Notes under the pieces: model-generated
Databases searched by the model: none
What the model saw: the letters and a program-made list of their open reading frames with translations, nothing else
What the model was told of the DNA's origin: nothing
Made by a program: the position numbers and the translations under genes
NCBI GenBank assembly: GCA_963605745.1
Contig: CAVCWT010000004.1
Location: forward strand, 1-64,000
From: CAG-791 sp963605745
GTDB lineage: Bacteria; Bacillota; Clostridia; Lachnospirales; Lachnospiraceae
Direction of reading: 5' to 3'
Length of the DNA stretch: 64,000 nt
Shown here: piece by piece, positions 42,767-52,257 of the stretch
Layout: the number at the start of each line of letters is the position of its first letter
Numbering within the stretch: position 1 is the stretch's first letter

Positions 42767-43612
42767 TCAGCGCAGATCTGTTGTTGCGATATTGTCCATG
42801 TCATCGAATTCCATATTCTCGCCGCCCATTGCCCAGATGAAGGTATAGTTAGAGGTTCCGACACCGGCATGGATGCTCCAGGACGGGCTGATCACAGCAT
42901 CATAGTTGTGCATCACAATATGGCGTGTCTGTGTAGGCTCACCGCACATATGGAATACCACCTGATCCTCCGGAATTTCAAAATATGTATAAATCTCCAT
43001 GCGGCGCTCATGCGTATGTGCCGGCATTGTATTCCAGTTGCTGCCCGGATCCAGTGCGGTCATTCCCATGGAGAGCTGACAGGTCTTAAGAACACTCGGA
43101 TGAATGAACTGATTGATGGTGCGCTTGTTGCAGGTCTCGGTTGCCCCGATGTGACGCTTTGCCGCCTCCTCAATGGTAATCAGTCTCGTCTCATAGCTGC
43201 AATGAGCCGGAGCCGATACCATGTAGAATTTAGCCGGGCTTGCTGCATCATCACTACGGAAAGTAACCTCTTTGGTTCCCTGTGTGATGTACAGGCAGTC
43301 CTTGTAATTCAGATGGAACTCCTTGCCGTCTGCCTTGATGGTGCCGCCGCCTTCTCCGAGATTAAAAATACCGACCTCGCGGCGCTCCAGGAAATAATGC
43401 GTGCCAAAGTTCGCCCAGACATCGATTCCCTTCTCAATGGAAACCTCCTCCTGAACCGGCATACATCCCAGTGTCACCATACGATCCACGTGGCTGTATA
43501 CAGCTACCACCTCATCCGCCTTGTACAGGCCGGTGATTAACATCTCGTCTCTAACCTCTTCTGTTGTATAACGCTTGAAATCCTTCTGATTGCAAGAATA
43601 ACGAATGTCCAT
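42767..43612 (-). CDS. kduI: 5-dehydro-4-deoxy-D-glucuronate isomerase
   Basis: A 281-residue cupin enzyme that converts 5-keto-4-deoxyuronate to 2,5-diketo-3-deoxygluconate in pectin and glycosaminoglycan breakdown. The zinc site is seen in MPAHTHERRMEIYTYFEI (two His and Glu) with a later His in RHIVMHNYD. Family blocks NFGTHYFLERREVGIFNLG and WSIHAGVGTSNYTFIWAMGGEN are present. The ATG at 43612 follows GGGAGAGG. An open frame runs further upstream into hypB but has no start signal. No other uronate-pathway gene is in the window, though YicI and solute-binding genes at the right edge also point to plant-glycan use. Confidence 0.94.
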   Translation of the reverse strand: MDIRYSCNQKDFKRYTTEEVRDEMLITGLYKADEVVAVYSHVDRMVTLGCMPVQEEVSIEKGIDVWANFGTHYFLERREVGIFNLGEGGGTIKADGKEFHLNYKDCLYITQGTKEVTFRSDDAASPAKFYMVSAPAHCSYETRLITIEEAAKRHIGATETCNKRTINQFIHPSVLKTCQLSMGMTALDPGSNWNTMPAHTHERRMEIYTYFEIPEDQVVFHMCGEPTQTRHIVMHNYDAVISPSWSIHAGVGTSNYTFIWAMGGENMEFDDMDNIATTDLR

Positions 43613-43728
43613 TTCTATGTCCTCTCCCTTGTAAAATGATGCTGCCAGGGCCAAAGGTTCCCAGATTTTCTGACCCTTGGTATCAAATATATTTCTACCG
43701 AATATTTTAGGCGCTTTGGGGTCTTTAT

Positions 43729-44412
43729 TCAATCCACCGCCTGATAATCTGCAACCTCTTTGCGGATCCAACGAATCCAGGGCTCGAACCCTTCGCCTGT
43801 CTTGGCTGAGACAAAGATGACCTCCGCCTTTGGATTCAGCGCATGGATCCTTTCGGTAACCTTTTCCTTGCTGAAGTCATCAAAAACGCTCAGCGTATCG
43901 CATTTGTTGATCAGGACCACATCGCAGATGCTGAACATCAACGGATATTTTAACGGCTTGTCATCGCCTTCCGGCACGGACAGGATCATGGCGTTTTTGG
44001 TGCTGCCGGTATCGAACTCTGCCGGACAGACGAGGTTTCCCACATTCTCGAGGACTACAAAATCCAGATCCTTTGTCCCGAATTCCTTTAACCCCTGCCT
44101 TGTCATGTCTGCATCCAGATGGCACATGCCGCCGGTATGAATCTGAATGGCACGAACCCCCGTTTCTGCGATAGCACGGGCATCCACATCAGAATCAATA
44201 TCAGCCTCCATAATGCCGATCTTCATCTCATCCTTCAGCATGGAAATGGTGCGCTTTAAGGTCGTTGTTTTGCCGGCGCCGGGGGACGACATGAGATTTA
44301 AAAGAAATGTTTTCTCCTGCCGCAGCTCGCCCCGGAGTTTTTCTGCATCCGCATCATTGTCTGCAAAAATGCTGCGCTTTACTTCGATAATCTTGTATTT
44401 ATTCTCTTCCAT
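43729..44412 (-). CDS. hypB: HypB, nickel-insertion GTPase
   Basis: A 227-residue SIMIBI GTPase. The Walker A is LMSSPGAGKTTTLKRTI and G3-region metal ligands appear in IHTGGMCHLDADM. LENVGNLVCPAEFDTG and LINKCDTLSVF (G4) follow. The N-terminal Cys-rich metal tail of E. coli HypB is absent, as in many Gram-positives. HypB with HypA inserts nickel into [NiFe] hydrogenase or urease-type enzymes. Here it follows hypA by a few nucleotides and lies downstream of an [FeFe] hydrogenase, which needs no nickel, so its true client is elsewhere in the genome or unconventional. Confidence 0.93.
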   Translation of the reverse strand: MEENKYKIIEVKRSIFADNDADAEKLRGELRQEKTFLLNLMSSPGAGKTTTLKRTISMLKDEMKIGIMEADIDSDVDARAIAETGVRAIQIHTGGMCHLDADMTRQGLKEFGTKDLDFVVLENVGNLVCPAEFDTGSTKNAMILSVPEGDDKPLKYPLMFSICDVVLINKCDTLSVFDDFSKEKVTERIHALNPKAEVIFVSAKTGEGFEPWIRWIRKEVADYQAVD

Positions 44413-44417
44413 ATTTT

Positions 44418-44762
44418 TCAGAAAACCTCAATCTCTTTGATCTGGTGCTCGTTTCCCTGAATGAGATAGGTGTGCTCGCTCCCGCAGTGCGGGCAGATCT
44501 TGCCCTGCGGTACGGTTGCATAGGTCTGCCGGCAGTCCTCGCAGAAGGTGATGGCGGGAATCATCTCGATCACGAGCTCGCACCCGTTCATCCTCTCACT
44601 CTTAGAGCATTTCCAGTTCCAGCAGTCCACGAGATAGGACGGAATGATCGTTGACACTTCCCCGATCTGCAGGACGACCTTGTTCACTTTTGCAGCGCCG
44701 TTTTCGATGGCCACCTCTTCCACCGTCTTTGCGATATGAAAAACAATTCCCAGCTCATGCAT
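44418..44762 (-). CDS. hypA: HypA, hydrogenase nickel-insertion protein
   Basis: A 114-residue nickel/zinc protein. It starts with the invariant MHELGI nickel-binding sequence (Met-His-Glu). Two CxxC pairs (FCEDC and CPHC, about residues 73-95) bind zinc. It delivers nickel to HypB partners. A ribosome site AAGGGAAAG lies upstream, and the stop is 6 nt before the hypB start. No hypC, hypD, hypE or hypF is present in the window, so this pair is detached from the iron-cyanide maturation set. Confidence 0.93.
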   Translation of the reverse strand: MHELGIVFHIAKTVEEVAIENGAAKVNKVVLQIGEVSTIIPSYLVDCWNWKCSKSERMNGCELVIEMIPAITFCEDCRQTYATVPQGKICPHCGSEHTYLIQGNEHQIKEIEVF

Positions 44763-44826
44763 TCTGCCGGCTTTCCCTTCTTACAGTTATCTTCTTGTTC
44801 ACACCAAGGCTTGCCATCGTGAATCA

Positions 44827-47703
44827 TCACTTTTTAGCCTTCTTTTGTGCCTGCAGGTATGCCTTGTGCTCCTTTTGGGACTGTTTTTCCGCCTCGTTTT
44901 TAGGCGCAAAAGCGATCTTGAAGGCACGCTTGGCCGCATAGGGGCCGATGGCCTTGAGCTTGTCCTCTGCCTTGATCATGTTCGTCATTTCCGGATGGTC
45001 TCTGTGCAGATGAATTGCATCGAATTCGCACTTGGTCGTGCAGATGCCGCAGCCAATGCACTTATTCTCATCCACCACGGAGGCTCCGCATCCAAGGCAG
45101 CGGCTCGCTTCGATCTCTACCTGCTCTGCCGTCAGAGTGCCATGAGCATCCCGGAAGGAATGGAGTCTGTCAATGGCTGCATTCATAGCAGCTTCCTGTC
45201 TGCCGGCCGTATCATAGGTATCGATCCGGATGTCCTCTTTATCCAGCTCGTGGAAATCCCGTCGATTACGCCCAATGGTCATGCTGGTGCCCGGATGTAC
45301 ATAGCGGTGGAGCGAAACTGCCGCATTCTTGCCGGCTTCGATGGCATCGATGACAAACTTGGGTCCCGTATAGACATCGCCGCCCACAAAGATATCCGGC
45401 TGCGACGTCTGATAGGTCAGCGCATCCGCAACAGGATAATTGCCGTGCCAGAACTCGACCTTCTCTCCCTTTAAGAGTTCTCCCCAGTCAATTCCCTGTC
45501 CGATGGCAAAGATCACATGCTCGCAAGGCACCGTCACCGTATCCGCATCATCATAGACAGGATTAAACCTGCCCTCTGCATCCAGCGTTGACAGACATCT
45601 TCTGAAAACAACGCCCGTCACCTTTCCGTCTGCGTCCTTTGTAACCTCTGTGGGGCCCCATCCATTCTGGATGGCAATGCCCTCCTCCAGGGTCTCGCGA
45701 ACCTCTTCTGCCGAGGCCGGCATGCTCTCTCTTGCCTCCAGGCAGTACATAGACGTCTCCTTGGCGCCAAAGCGCATTGCGGTCCTTGCACAGTCCACGG
45801 CAACATTCCCGCCGCCGACAACAACCACACGGCCGGGCAGCTTCCTCGTCTGATCCTCTGTTGCTGCATGCAGGAACTGCACTGCTGTCTCAATGCCCTC
45901 TGCATCCATGCCCGGAATCTGCGGGAGCTTGCCACTCTGGCAGCCGATGGCCACATAAAAAGCCTGAAAGCCATTTTCACGCAGCTGCTGCAGCGTAACA
46001 TCCTTTCCAACCTCGATGCCGCAGTGAATCTCAACGCCAAGAGCCCGCAGAACATCGATCTCCGCCTCGATGACGTCCTTTTCCAGCTTGTAGGAGGGAA
46101 TACCGTAGGTCATCATGCCGCCAAGGCGCGGATTCTTCTCATAGATCACCGGCTTGTATCCCTTGGTTGCAAGATAATATGCGCAGGACAGACCGGCAGG
46201 GCCTGCGCCGATGATGGCAATCTTCTGCTCCCAGTGGTCCTTGCAGTTGGAGGCAATGACAACGGGAGGAACGTAGCGCATATCGGCACTTAGATCCTGC
46301 GCCGCAATGAATTTCTTAATGTCATCAATGGCAACGGCCTGATCGATGGTTCCTCTGGTGCAGGCTGCCTCGCAGCGCCGGTTGCAGACACGTCCGCAGA
46401 TAGCCGGGAACGGATTGTCCTTTTTAATCAGAGCCAATGCCTCCTGGTATTGGCCCTCTTTGGCCTTTCTGATATAGCCCTGCACGGAAACATGCGCAGG
46501 ACAGGCCGCCTTACAGGGAGCCGTTCCGGTCTCATAGCAGTTGATGCGATTGTTATCCCGGTAGTCCTCGTCGTATTTGTCCGGCCCCCAGTTCACGCGG
46601 TCCGGCAGGACGTGTTTAGGATATTCGACCTTTGAGCCATCCTTGCGGCACAGCTTTTGTCCCAGCTTGACCGCACCGGCAGGACAGTACTCCACACACT
46701 TGCCGCAGGCAACACATTTGTCCGTTTCCACCTTGGCCGTATAGGCGCTGCGGCTCATGTTGGGCGTGTTGAACAGCTGGGAGGTACGCAGCGCATTGCA
46801 GATGTTCACGTTGCAGTTGCAGATTCCAAAGATCTTGTCTTCACCATCAATGTTCGTGATCTGATGAACAAAGCCATTGTCCTCTGCCTTGCGGAAGATC
46901 TCCATGGCCTCTTCATAGGTGATGTCATGCCCTTTGCCTGTCTCGCGGCAATAATCCGCAAAATCACCCACGCCGATGCACCAGTTCTTCTCATCGTCTC
47001 CGCAGCCCTCTCCCAGAGCCTCCCGGCTGACGCGGCAAGAGCACTGGCCAACACCGATGTGTCCTTCGTATTTTTTCAGCCAGTAGGAGATGTGCTCCAG
47101 ATCAATCGTGGCATTCTCCATCTCAATGGCCTTTTCAACCGGAATGACATGCATACCGATTCCGGCGCCTCCCGGAGGCACCATCTGGGTCAGACCGGCC
47201 AGTGGAACATACGTCATCCGTTCAAAAAAACTCGCAACCGCAGGGTGCTCCTTCACCCTTTTGTTCCCTTCCGGCCCCTCCTCCATGTTAAAGAGCTCCG
47301 CAGAGCCTGGCACGAACATTGGCAGGCAGTAGCGTCTTTTTTTCTCACCGGGAATGCTGCCGTTGTGGTCATAATGATTGCCGTAATCGAATTCCAGAAG
47401 GCCGATGTAGCACATTTCATCCACGAGGTTCTGGAAAGCCTCTTTTCCGTCCTCGGTGATGCCGTTTAACTGCCACAGCTCTTCGATGGTGTAGTGGTGA
47501 CGCACCTCCATCTTGAGGGCTGCGTCTGCCATCTCCTCCGTAACAATCTCCGCAAGTCCCCAGTATTCCGGATCCTCTGCGGACATGCTGCCCAGCTTGT
47601 GTGCAACAACGTCAGTAATCTTCTTGCCCAGCTGCAGAATCTTCTCGCTGGGCGGCTGATCTCCCATATGCGGCGGTATGACCGCCTTGCTCATTTCAGG
47701 CAT
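44827..47703 (-). CDS. Multi-domain Fe-S / GltD-like flavin oxidoreductase
   Basis: A 958-residue redox protein. Residues 1 to about 330 are an all-helical region with a Cys cluster (VGQCSCRVSRE, GICNCNVNICNAL). A ferredoxin segment VACGKCVEYCPAGAV follows near 340. Residues about 400-850 match the small subunit of glutamate synthase: Cys-rich PAICGRVCNRRCEAAC, FAD motif AIIGAGPAGLSCAYYLATKG, NADPH motif VVVVGGGNVAVDCARTAMR and IFVGGDVYTGPKFVIDAIEAG. The C-terminal ferredoxin CIGCGICTTKCEFDAI ends it. It would move electrons between NAD(P)H and ferredoxin. It lies directly downstream of the [FeFe] hydrogenase, so it probably couples to it; bifurcation is a possibility only. Confidence 0.88.
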   Translation of the reverse strand: MPEMSKAVIPPHMGDQPPSEKILQLGKKITDVVAHKLGSMSAEDPEYWGLAEIVTEEMADAALKMEVRHHYTIEELWQLNGITEDGKEAFQNLVDEMCYIGLLEFDYGNHYDHNGSIPGEKKRRYCLPMFVPGSAELFNMEEGPEGNKRVKEHPAVASFFERMTYVPLAGLTQMVPPGGAGIGMHVIPVEKAIEMENATIDLEHISYWLKKYEGHIGVGQCSCRVSREALGEGCGDDEKNWCIGVGDFADYCRETGKGHDITYEEAMEIFRKAEDNGFVHQITNIDGEDKIFGICNCNVNICNALRTSQLFNTPNMSRSAYTAKVETDKCVACGKCVEYCPAGAVKLGQKLCRKDGSKVEYPKHVLPDRVNWGPDKYDEDYRDNNRINCYETGTAPCKAACPAHVSVQGYIRKAKEGQYQEALALIKKDNPFPAICGRVCNRRCEAACTRGTIDQAVAIDDIKKFIAAQDLSADMRYVPPVVIASNCKDHWEQKIAIIGAGPAGLSCAYYLATKGYKPVIYEKNPRLGGMMTYGIPSYKLEKDVIEAEIDVLRALGVEIHCGIEVGKDVTLQQLRENGFQAFYVAIGCQSGKLPQIPGMDAEGIETAVQFLHAATEDQTRKLPGRVVVVGGGNVAVDCARTAMRFGAKETSMYCLEARESMPASAEEVRETLEEGIAIQNGWGPTEVTKDADGKVTGVVFRRCLSTLDAEGRFNPVYDDADTVTVPCEHVIFAIGQGIDWGELLKGEKVEFWHGNYPVADALTYQTSQPDIFVGGDVYTGPKFVIDAIEAGKNAAVSLHRYVHPGTSMTIGRNRRDFHELDKEDIRIDTYDTAGRQEAAMNAAIDRLHSFRDAHGTLTAEQVEIEASRCLGCGASVVDENKCIGCGICTTKCEFDAIHLHRDHPEMTNMIKAEDKLKAIGPYAAKRAFKIAFAPKNEAEKQSQKEHKAYLQAQKKAKK

Positions 47704-47729
47704 TTCTTTTTCCCCCCTCTCTTTTTCAG

Positions 47730-49205
47730 CTATTCCATGTGCCCGTCGCGATGCATGCTGAACTGATCCATCGGATAGTTCTGAATGTTCTCAAGGATCT
47801 TTCGTCCATCGGCCTTGGAGAGGAGTCCCTCTCTTGCCTTCTTGATCTCAACCTCAGTCTTGTGACGGGACGGTCCGCCAACGCACCCTCCGGGGCACAC
47901 CATGCCCTCGATAAAGTCTTCCGGCAGGCGTCCTGCCTTCAGGAGCGTCAGTGCCGTGCGGCAATCCTGCCCTCCTGCGACCTGTTTGAGCTTGATGTTC
48001 GTAACATCCTCGCCCCGTTCCTTCATAACTTCAACAACGGCTGCTGCAACGCCGCCGCTCGTTGCAAAGCGCTTGCCGTAAATGGAGGCTTCCTGATAAC
48101 CCTCCTCGACCGGCTCCGTCTCAACGCCCTTCGAGCGAAGGAGCGCACGGAGCTCTCCGTACGTAATGACATAATCTGCGTTACCCGGAACGCTCTCATC
48201 GGCAGCCTCGCTCTTTTTGGCGATGCAGGGTCCTACGAATACCGTAATGCAGCCGGGATGCTCGGCCTTCAAAAGGCGAGATACGGCACACATCGGAGAA
48301 ACGGTACTGGACATATTCTCCTCGAACTGCTGAGGGAAATGTTTTTTCATCATATTGATAAAGGCCGGGCAGCAGGAGGTTGTCATCTTGTGGCCCTTCT
48401 TTAAGGCCTCGCTCCACTCTGCGGCCTCATACGCTGCGGTCATGTCTCCGCCGAGTCCAACCTCTACCATGTCGGTAAAGCCGACCTTTTTGAGTGTGGC
48501 ACGAATGGACGCCATGGAGATCTCTTCTCCGAACTGACCCTCCGTTGCCGGAGCGCACATAGCATAGACCTCGTCCCCCTTCAGAATGTGCTCAATGATA
48601 CCGGTAAGGTAGGTCTTAGACCCGATTGCGCCGAAGGGACAGCTGTGAATGCAGTGTCCGCAGTTGATGCACTTGCTCTCATCGATCTCGCAGTAGCCAT
48701 ACTCATCGAAGGTAATGGCTCCTACAGGACAAGCCTTTTTGCAGGGACGAACCAGGTGCACAATCGCACCATAAGGACAGGCCTGGGCACACATACCGCA
48801 CTCACGGCACTTGTTGCGGTCGATATGGGAACGGAACTCACCGATGGTGATGGCTCCGAATTTGCAGGTATTCAGACAGGCCTTGCCGGGGCACAGACGG
48901 CAGTTATCTGTCACCGAGTAGGCCGACAGAGGACACTCATCACAGGCAGCCTTGATGACCTGCACAATATTCTGCGAACCCGGATTCGCCTGTGTATTCT
49001 GGGCACAGGACAGGCGAATACGCTGTCTCGTAATCTCACGCTCCTTGTAGATGCAGCAGCGGTTTTCAGACTTTGGGCCCGGAACCAGCTCGTATACCAG
49101 CTGCTCCTTATGCTCTTCATCGAGGTTCCCGTCCCATGCAAGGCGGGCAACGCCTTCCATGACTTTATGTTTGTAGCTCACCAAACCTTTATCGCTCGTT
49201 ACCAT
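47730..49205 (-). CDS. Monomeric [FeFe] hydrogenase, group B-like
   Basis: A 491-residue Fe-S protein. The N-terminal half has four Cys-rich sets (CRLCPGKACLNTC, CRECGMCAQACPYGAI, CKKACPVGAI, CINCGHCIHSCPFGAI). The H-cluster domain follows: L1 TTSCCPAFINMM, L2 VFVGPCIAKKSEA and L3 IEGMVCPGGCVGGPSRH, each with its expected Cys. The TSCCPAF form and size point to a group B hydrogenase, whose members may be sensory or ferredoxin-linked. The ATG at 49205 is chosen for the AGGAGGT just upstream. It lies between an ABC transporter and a GltD-like protein in the same direction. hydE, hydF and hydG maturases are not in the window. Confidence 0.9.
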   Translation of the reverse strand: MVTSDKGLVSYKHKVMEGVARLAWDGNLDEEHKEQLVYELVPGPKSENRCCIYKEREITRQRIRLSCAQNTQANPGSQNIVQVIKAACDECPLSAYSVTDNCRLCPGKACLNTCKFGAITIGEFRSHIDRNKCRECGMCAQACPYGAIVHLVRPCKKACPVGAITFDEYGYCEIDESKCINCGHCIHSCPFGAIGSKTYLTGIIEHILKGDEVYAMCAPATEGQFGEEISMASIRATLKKVGFTDMVEVGLGGDMTAAYEAAEWSEALKKGHKMTTSCCPAFINMMKKHFPQQFEENMSSTVSPMCAVSRLLKAEHPGCITVFVGPCIAKKSEAADESVPGNADYVITYGELRALLRSKGVETEPVEEGYQEASIYGKRFATSGGVAAAVVEVMKERGEDVTNIKLKQVAGGQDCRTALTLLKAGRLPEDFIEGMVCPGGCVGGPSRHKTEVEIKKAREGLLSKADGRKILENIQNYPMDQFSMHRDGHME

Positions 49206-49311
49206 AGATACCTCCTGCTGCCACGGCTGCGGCAGACTTTTGTACAGCGCCTTTCTAACAATCGGTCCCGGGATTACTCTGCATTTTACGTTCCTGTAGT
49301 CCCGAATCAAT

Positions 49312-49920
49312 TCAGGTTGTAACCGCTCCTCTGGCATCCACATGCACCGGAATATTCTTGCAAAAGCCAAGGCCATCCAGGGAATGTGCGGTCAGCACCA
49401 ACGGTGTAGATCCCAGTATGCTGCGGATATATTCAATGCATTTCCTGCGGTTTTCGTCATCAAGCCCTGTAAATGGCTCGTCCATCACAATCACATCCGA
49501 TGGGATGATGCAGGCACGAATGATGCACACGCGCCTTCGCATTCCGCCGGAAAGTTCCCGAACCGGCTTGTCCAGCTGGTCGGCCGGCAGTAATTTAGCC
49601 AGCTCTTCCCGGGCGATTCGTTCCGAGAGTTTGCGACTCACCATGGCCACATTCTCCACAGCTGAGAAATCCTCACACAGTCTGTCCTCCTGGAACACCA
49701 CACCTGCGTTGACTCTGGAATATTTGTAATCACCAAGGAGCCGAACCCTTCCCTGATCCGGCTGCTCCAGTCCTAAGAGAATGCGCAGAAAGGTCGTCTT
49801 GCCGGCCCCGGACTCTCCTGTCAGCACGTAGGCTGTATCGGATGCAACGTCCAGGCTGAAATCCTGCAGGACTGCCTTACCGTCATAGCTCTTATAAATA
49901 TGCTCTGCCTCAATCGTCAT
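49312..49920 (-). CDS. ABC transporter ATPase (NrtD/SsuB-like)
   Basis: A 202-residue ATPase. Walker A is LTGESGAGKTTFLRILLGL, the Q-loop is GVVFQEDRL, the signature is ELSGGMRRRVCIIRA and Walker B is VIVMDEPFTGLDD. The H-loop appears as LVLTAHSLDG. It is short for the family, lacking a C-terminal regulatory part. GAGGAAGG precedes the ATG. With the permease and solute-binding protein upstream it forms a nitrate/taurine/aliphatic sulfonate/thiamine-precursor type importer of unknown substrate. It is followed by the hydrogenase gene, 106 bp away. Confidence 0.9.
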   Translation of the reverse strand: MTIEAEHIYKSYDGKAVLQDFSLDVASDTAYVLTGESGAGKTTFLRILLGLEQPDQGRVRLLGDYKYSRVNAGVVFQEDRLCEDFSAVENVAMVSRKLSERIAREELAKLLPADQLDKPVRELSGGMRRRVCIIRACIIPSDVIVMDEPFTGLDDENRRKCIEYIRSILGSTPLVLTAHSLDGLGFCKNIPVHVDARGAVTT

Positions 49921-50075
49921 GCTGCCTTCCTCTGTGCGTTTTCCTCACATTCTGCTGTCTTCTTGCTTCCTTCTGAGATTTTGTCCATCTGACACTGCCA
50001 CAGATCGTTTCCTGCAAGATGTCCGTTGCCTTATGTCAAGGTCCCCGTACATTCATCCTGCCTGCAACAGACGCA

Positions 50076-50825
50076 TCAGTGACAACTGCTGCCCTGTTTT
50101 TTGTTGTGTGCAATCTGCGAAAACAGCAGCATGAACAGCTTCTCAAAGGCCCAGCTGATCAGAAGGATCACCAGTGTCCAGGCAAAGATCCCCGCCGTAT
50201 CGAGTGTGATCTTGTCCATATACAGCTGGTTGCCGATGCTGAGCTTGTACTGGCCGATAAGCTCTGCGGCAACGCCGCTCTTCCAGCTCATTCCCAAAGC
50301 CAGTGCAAAGCCGCTTTTCAGGAAAGGATACACACCGGGAAATGCAATGTACCGCAGAACGGAGCCAGCCGGCATGTGATAAACCTCTGCCATCTCCATC
50401 AGCTGCGGATCAAGGCTTTCCAGCCCCTGCAGCGTATTCAGATACAGGATCGGCACAACAACGACAAAGCTGATCACAAAGGAGAGCCTTCCGGCTCCGA
50501 ACCAGATGAGCGCCAGGATAATAAAGCTCGCAACCGGAACGGCCTTCAGCACCGTGATAAACGGAGCCAGAATCTCCTTCACCAAAGGCTTTCTGTCCGC
50601 ACAATACGCCAGAACAATTCCTGCCGCAGACCCTGCAAGGAAGCCTCCCACAATCCGCAGGAACGAGAACACAACGCTCTCAATAAACTCTGTCGTTCCA
50701 ACGAGTCCCTTCAGTGCGAACAGTGTCTCAACAGGACCTGCCATCAATATCGGATTGTGAATAAGGAGCGAGACCAGCTGCCACAGAACCAGCCAGCCGG
50801 CTGCGATTGCGATCTTTTTCTTCAT
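50076..50825 (-). CDS. ABC transporter permease (SsuC/TauC-like)
   Basis: A 249-residue membrane protein with about six helices. The EAA-type coupling loop reads ESLDPQLMEMAEVYHMPAGS, followed by YIAFPGVYPFLKSGFALALG. The N terminus MKKKIAIAAGWLVLWQLVSL is the first helix. SsuC/TauC/ThiX-type permeases take up small organic anions or thiamine precursors. The substrate is not determinable here. The gene lies between its solute-binding protein (with a dispersed repeat in the gap) and the ATPase. Its ribosome site is weak. Confidence 0.9.
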   Translation of the reverse strand: MKKKIAIAAGWLVLWQLVSLLIHNPILMAGPVETLFALKGLVGTTEFIESVVFSFLRIVGGFLAGSAAGIVLAYCADRKPLVKEILAPFITVLKAVPVASFIILALIWFGAGRLSFVISFVVVVPILYLNTLQGLESLDPQLMEMAEVYHMPAGSVLRYIAFPGVYPFLKSGFALALGMSWKSGVAAELIGQYKLSIGNQLYMDKITLDTAGIFAWTLVILLISWAFEKLFMLLFSQIAHNKKQGSSCH

Positions 50826-50867
50826 ACTGCGTCTTATTTTTCCGTTCTTTAAAAAACGTAACTGTTT

Positions 50868-51051
50868 AGTTTAGCACCCATCTCGATTTTGATACTCGAA
50901 AATGCCTGCGCGGCTTTCTCCTTGCATTCGGAAAACCTCGATGTGGCTGGGCAAAGGAGCTCCGCTCCTTGCCCACCTGGTAATTTCAGTCATGAATTTG
51001 TGCGCGAGGCGCCCAATTCATGATTGAAATCGTCAGGTGCTAAACAGATAC
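50868..51051 (-). repeat. Dispersed GTATCTGTTTAGCACC element, full copy
   Basis: On the minus strand it starts GTATCTGTTTAGCACCTGACG and ends with the inverted terminus GGGTGCTAAACTAAACAGTT. Inside are the first hairpin (TCATGAATT with AATTCATGA), a second hairpin (GGGCAAGGAGCGGAGCTCC...) and the AGCCACATCGAGGTTTTC module. It starts 3 nt after the stop codon of the solute-binding gene and lies before the permease gene. Confidence 0.85.
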
Positions 51052-51054
51052 AAA

Positions 51055-52200
51055 TCATTCTGCGATGTAGTACAGATCCTCGCCCGGTAGTTTTCCGCCC
51101 ACGGAACTTGCATCGGCCTCGTATAAAACTTCCAGATAACCGGACAGAGCCTCCTTCATTTCGTCGCCGGTGATGCAGACAATGTTGCACTCCGCAAGTG
51201 CCTTCTCTGCAATCTGCGCCTTTTCAATAATGCCATATTCTGCAACCAGTGCAGCGGTTCCTGCCACATCCGCTACAGCAGTATCAGCGGAGGCTTCATG
51301 CTCGTCCATAAAGACCGCTACCGCATCCGGATGCTCGTCCAGGAATGCGGTACGAACAATCGTAGCTCCTGTCAGGAAACGGGAGCCGTTCTCTGTGATG
51401 GCATCCCATTCATCCGTCAGAGAAAAGGCCGTCTGCAGCTCAGCATTCTGAACCTTTGCAACCGTCACAAAGGGCTGCGGCAGCACCGCAATCTGCTGCG
51501 GATCCTCCTGCAGGAGTGCCGCAATCTCCGTTGCCTCCGAGTGGAACTCCAGTGTGCAATCCGTAATGCCGTTTGCCTCCAGAAGGTAATTCAACGCATA
51601 TTCCGGTGTGGCACCCTGTCCGGTGGTAAGGACCGTCTTGCCGGCCAGATCCTTGATGGATGTGATACTCTCATCGGCCGTAACGCAGTACAGAACACCC
51701 AGTGTATTGATGTCCGTTACCTTCACGCCGCCTTCCGTCTTGTTATAAAGTGTCGCAGCAAGGTTTGCCGGGATCATGGCAATATCCAGATCTCCTGATG
51801 CTACCGAGGCTACAATCTCGGATGGATCCGAGGCCATGGTAAATTCATATTGTCCCTGAGACGTTCCCTCATCCGATGCCTTCATCAGATTGACAAGTCC
51901 CATCGTAGTCGGTCCCTTCAAAGAGCCAACGCGGATCAGGCTTCCGTCATAATCCAGAACCGTGTCCTCTGCGGCATCTGCCGATGCCTGTGTTTCTGCT
52001 GCATTCTCAGCAGACTCTCCTGCTGTCTCACTGCCGCTTAATTCCGCCGTTTCACTGCCTGTCTCTTCTGCATCCGCAGCCGCTTCCGATGTCTCATTTG
52101 CAGATGTCTCATTTCCCGCAGAATCCGTGCTGCCGCAGCCCGCCAGAACGCCTGCTGCCAGAACAGCTGTCATCAACAGCCCAATGACTTTCCGTTTCAT
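51055..52200 (-). CDS. ABC solute-binding lipoprotein (NMT1/SsuA-like)
   Basis: A 381-residue lipoprotein. The signal peptide ends in AAGVLAGCGST, with the lipobox Cys near residue 21. A long acidic, Ala/Glu/Thr/Ser-rich linker runs to about residue 80. The binding domain shows IRVGSLKGPTTMGLVNLMK, GDLDIAMIPANLAATLYN and VLTTGQGATPEYALNYLL, the style of the NMT1/thiamine-pyrimidine or sulfonate-binding group. It is encoded first in a minus cluster with its permease, ATPase and the [FeFe] hydrogenase. The ATG at 52200 has GGAGGAATGGA upstream. Ligand unknown. Confidence 0.88.
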   Translation of the reverse strand: MKRKVIGLLMTAVLAAGVLAGCGSTDSAGNETSANETSEAAADAEETGSETAELSGSETAGESAENAAETQASADAAEDTVLDYDGSLIRVGSLKGPTTMGLVNLMKASDEGTSQGQYEFTMASDPSEIVASVASGDLDIAMIPANLAATLYNKTEGGVKVTDINTLGVLYCVTADESITSIKDLAGKTVLTTGQGATPEYALNYLLEANGITDCTLEFHSEATEIAALLQEDPQQIAVLPQPFVTVAKVQNAELQTAFSLTDEWDAITENGSRFLTGATIVRTAFLDEHPDAVAVFMDEHEASADTAVADVAGTAALVAEYGIIEKAQIAEKALAECNIVCITGDEMKEALSGYLEVLYEADASSVGGKLPGEDLYYIAE

Positions 52201-52257
52201 TCCATTCCTCCGCTTTGCTCTCCTCACTGTTTGTTAAACAATTATCATTGTAAAATG

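Noticed and set aside
44418..49205. A [NiFe] hydrogenase locus based on hypA/hypB
   Set aside because: No NiFe large or small subunit motif occurs; the hydrogenase here has the three H-cluster motifs of the [FeFe] type.
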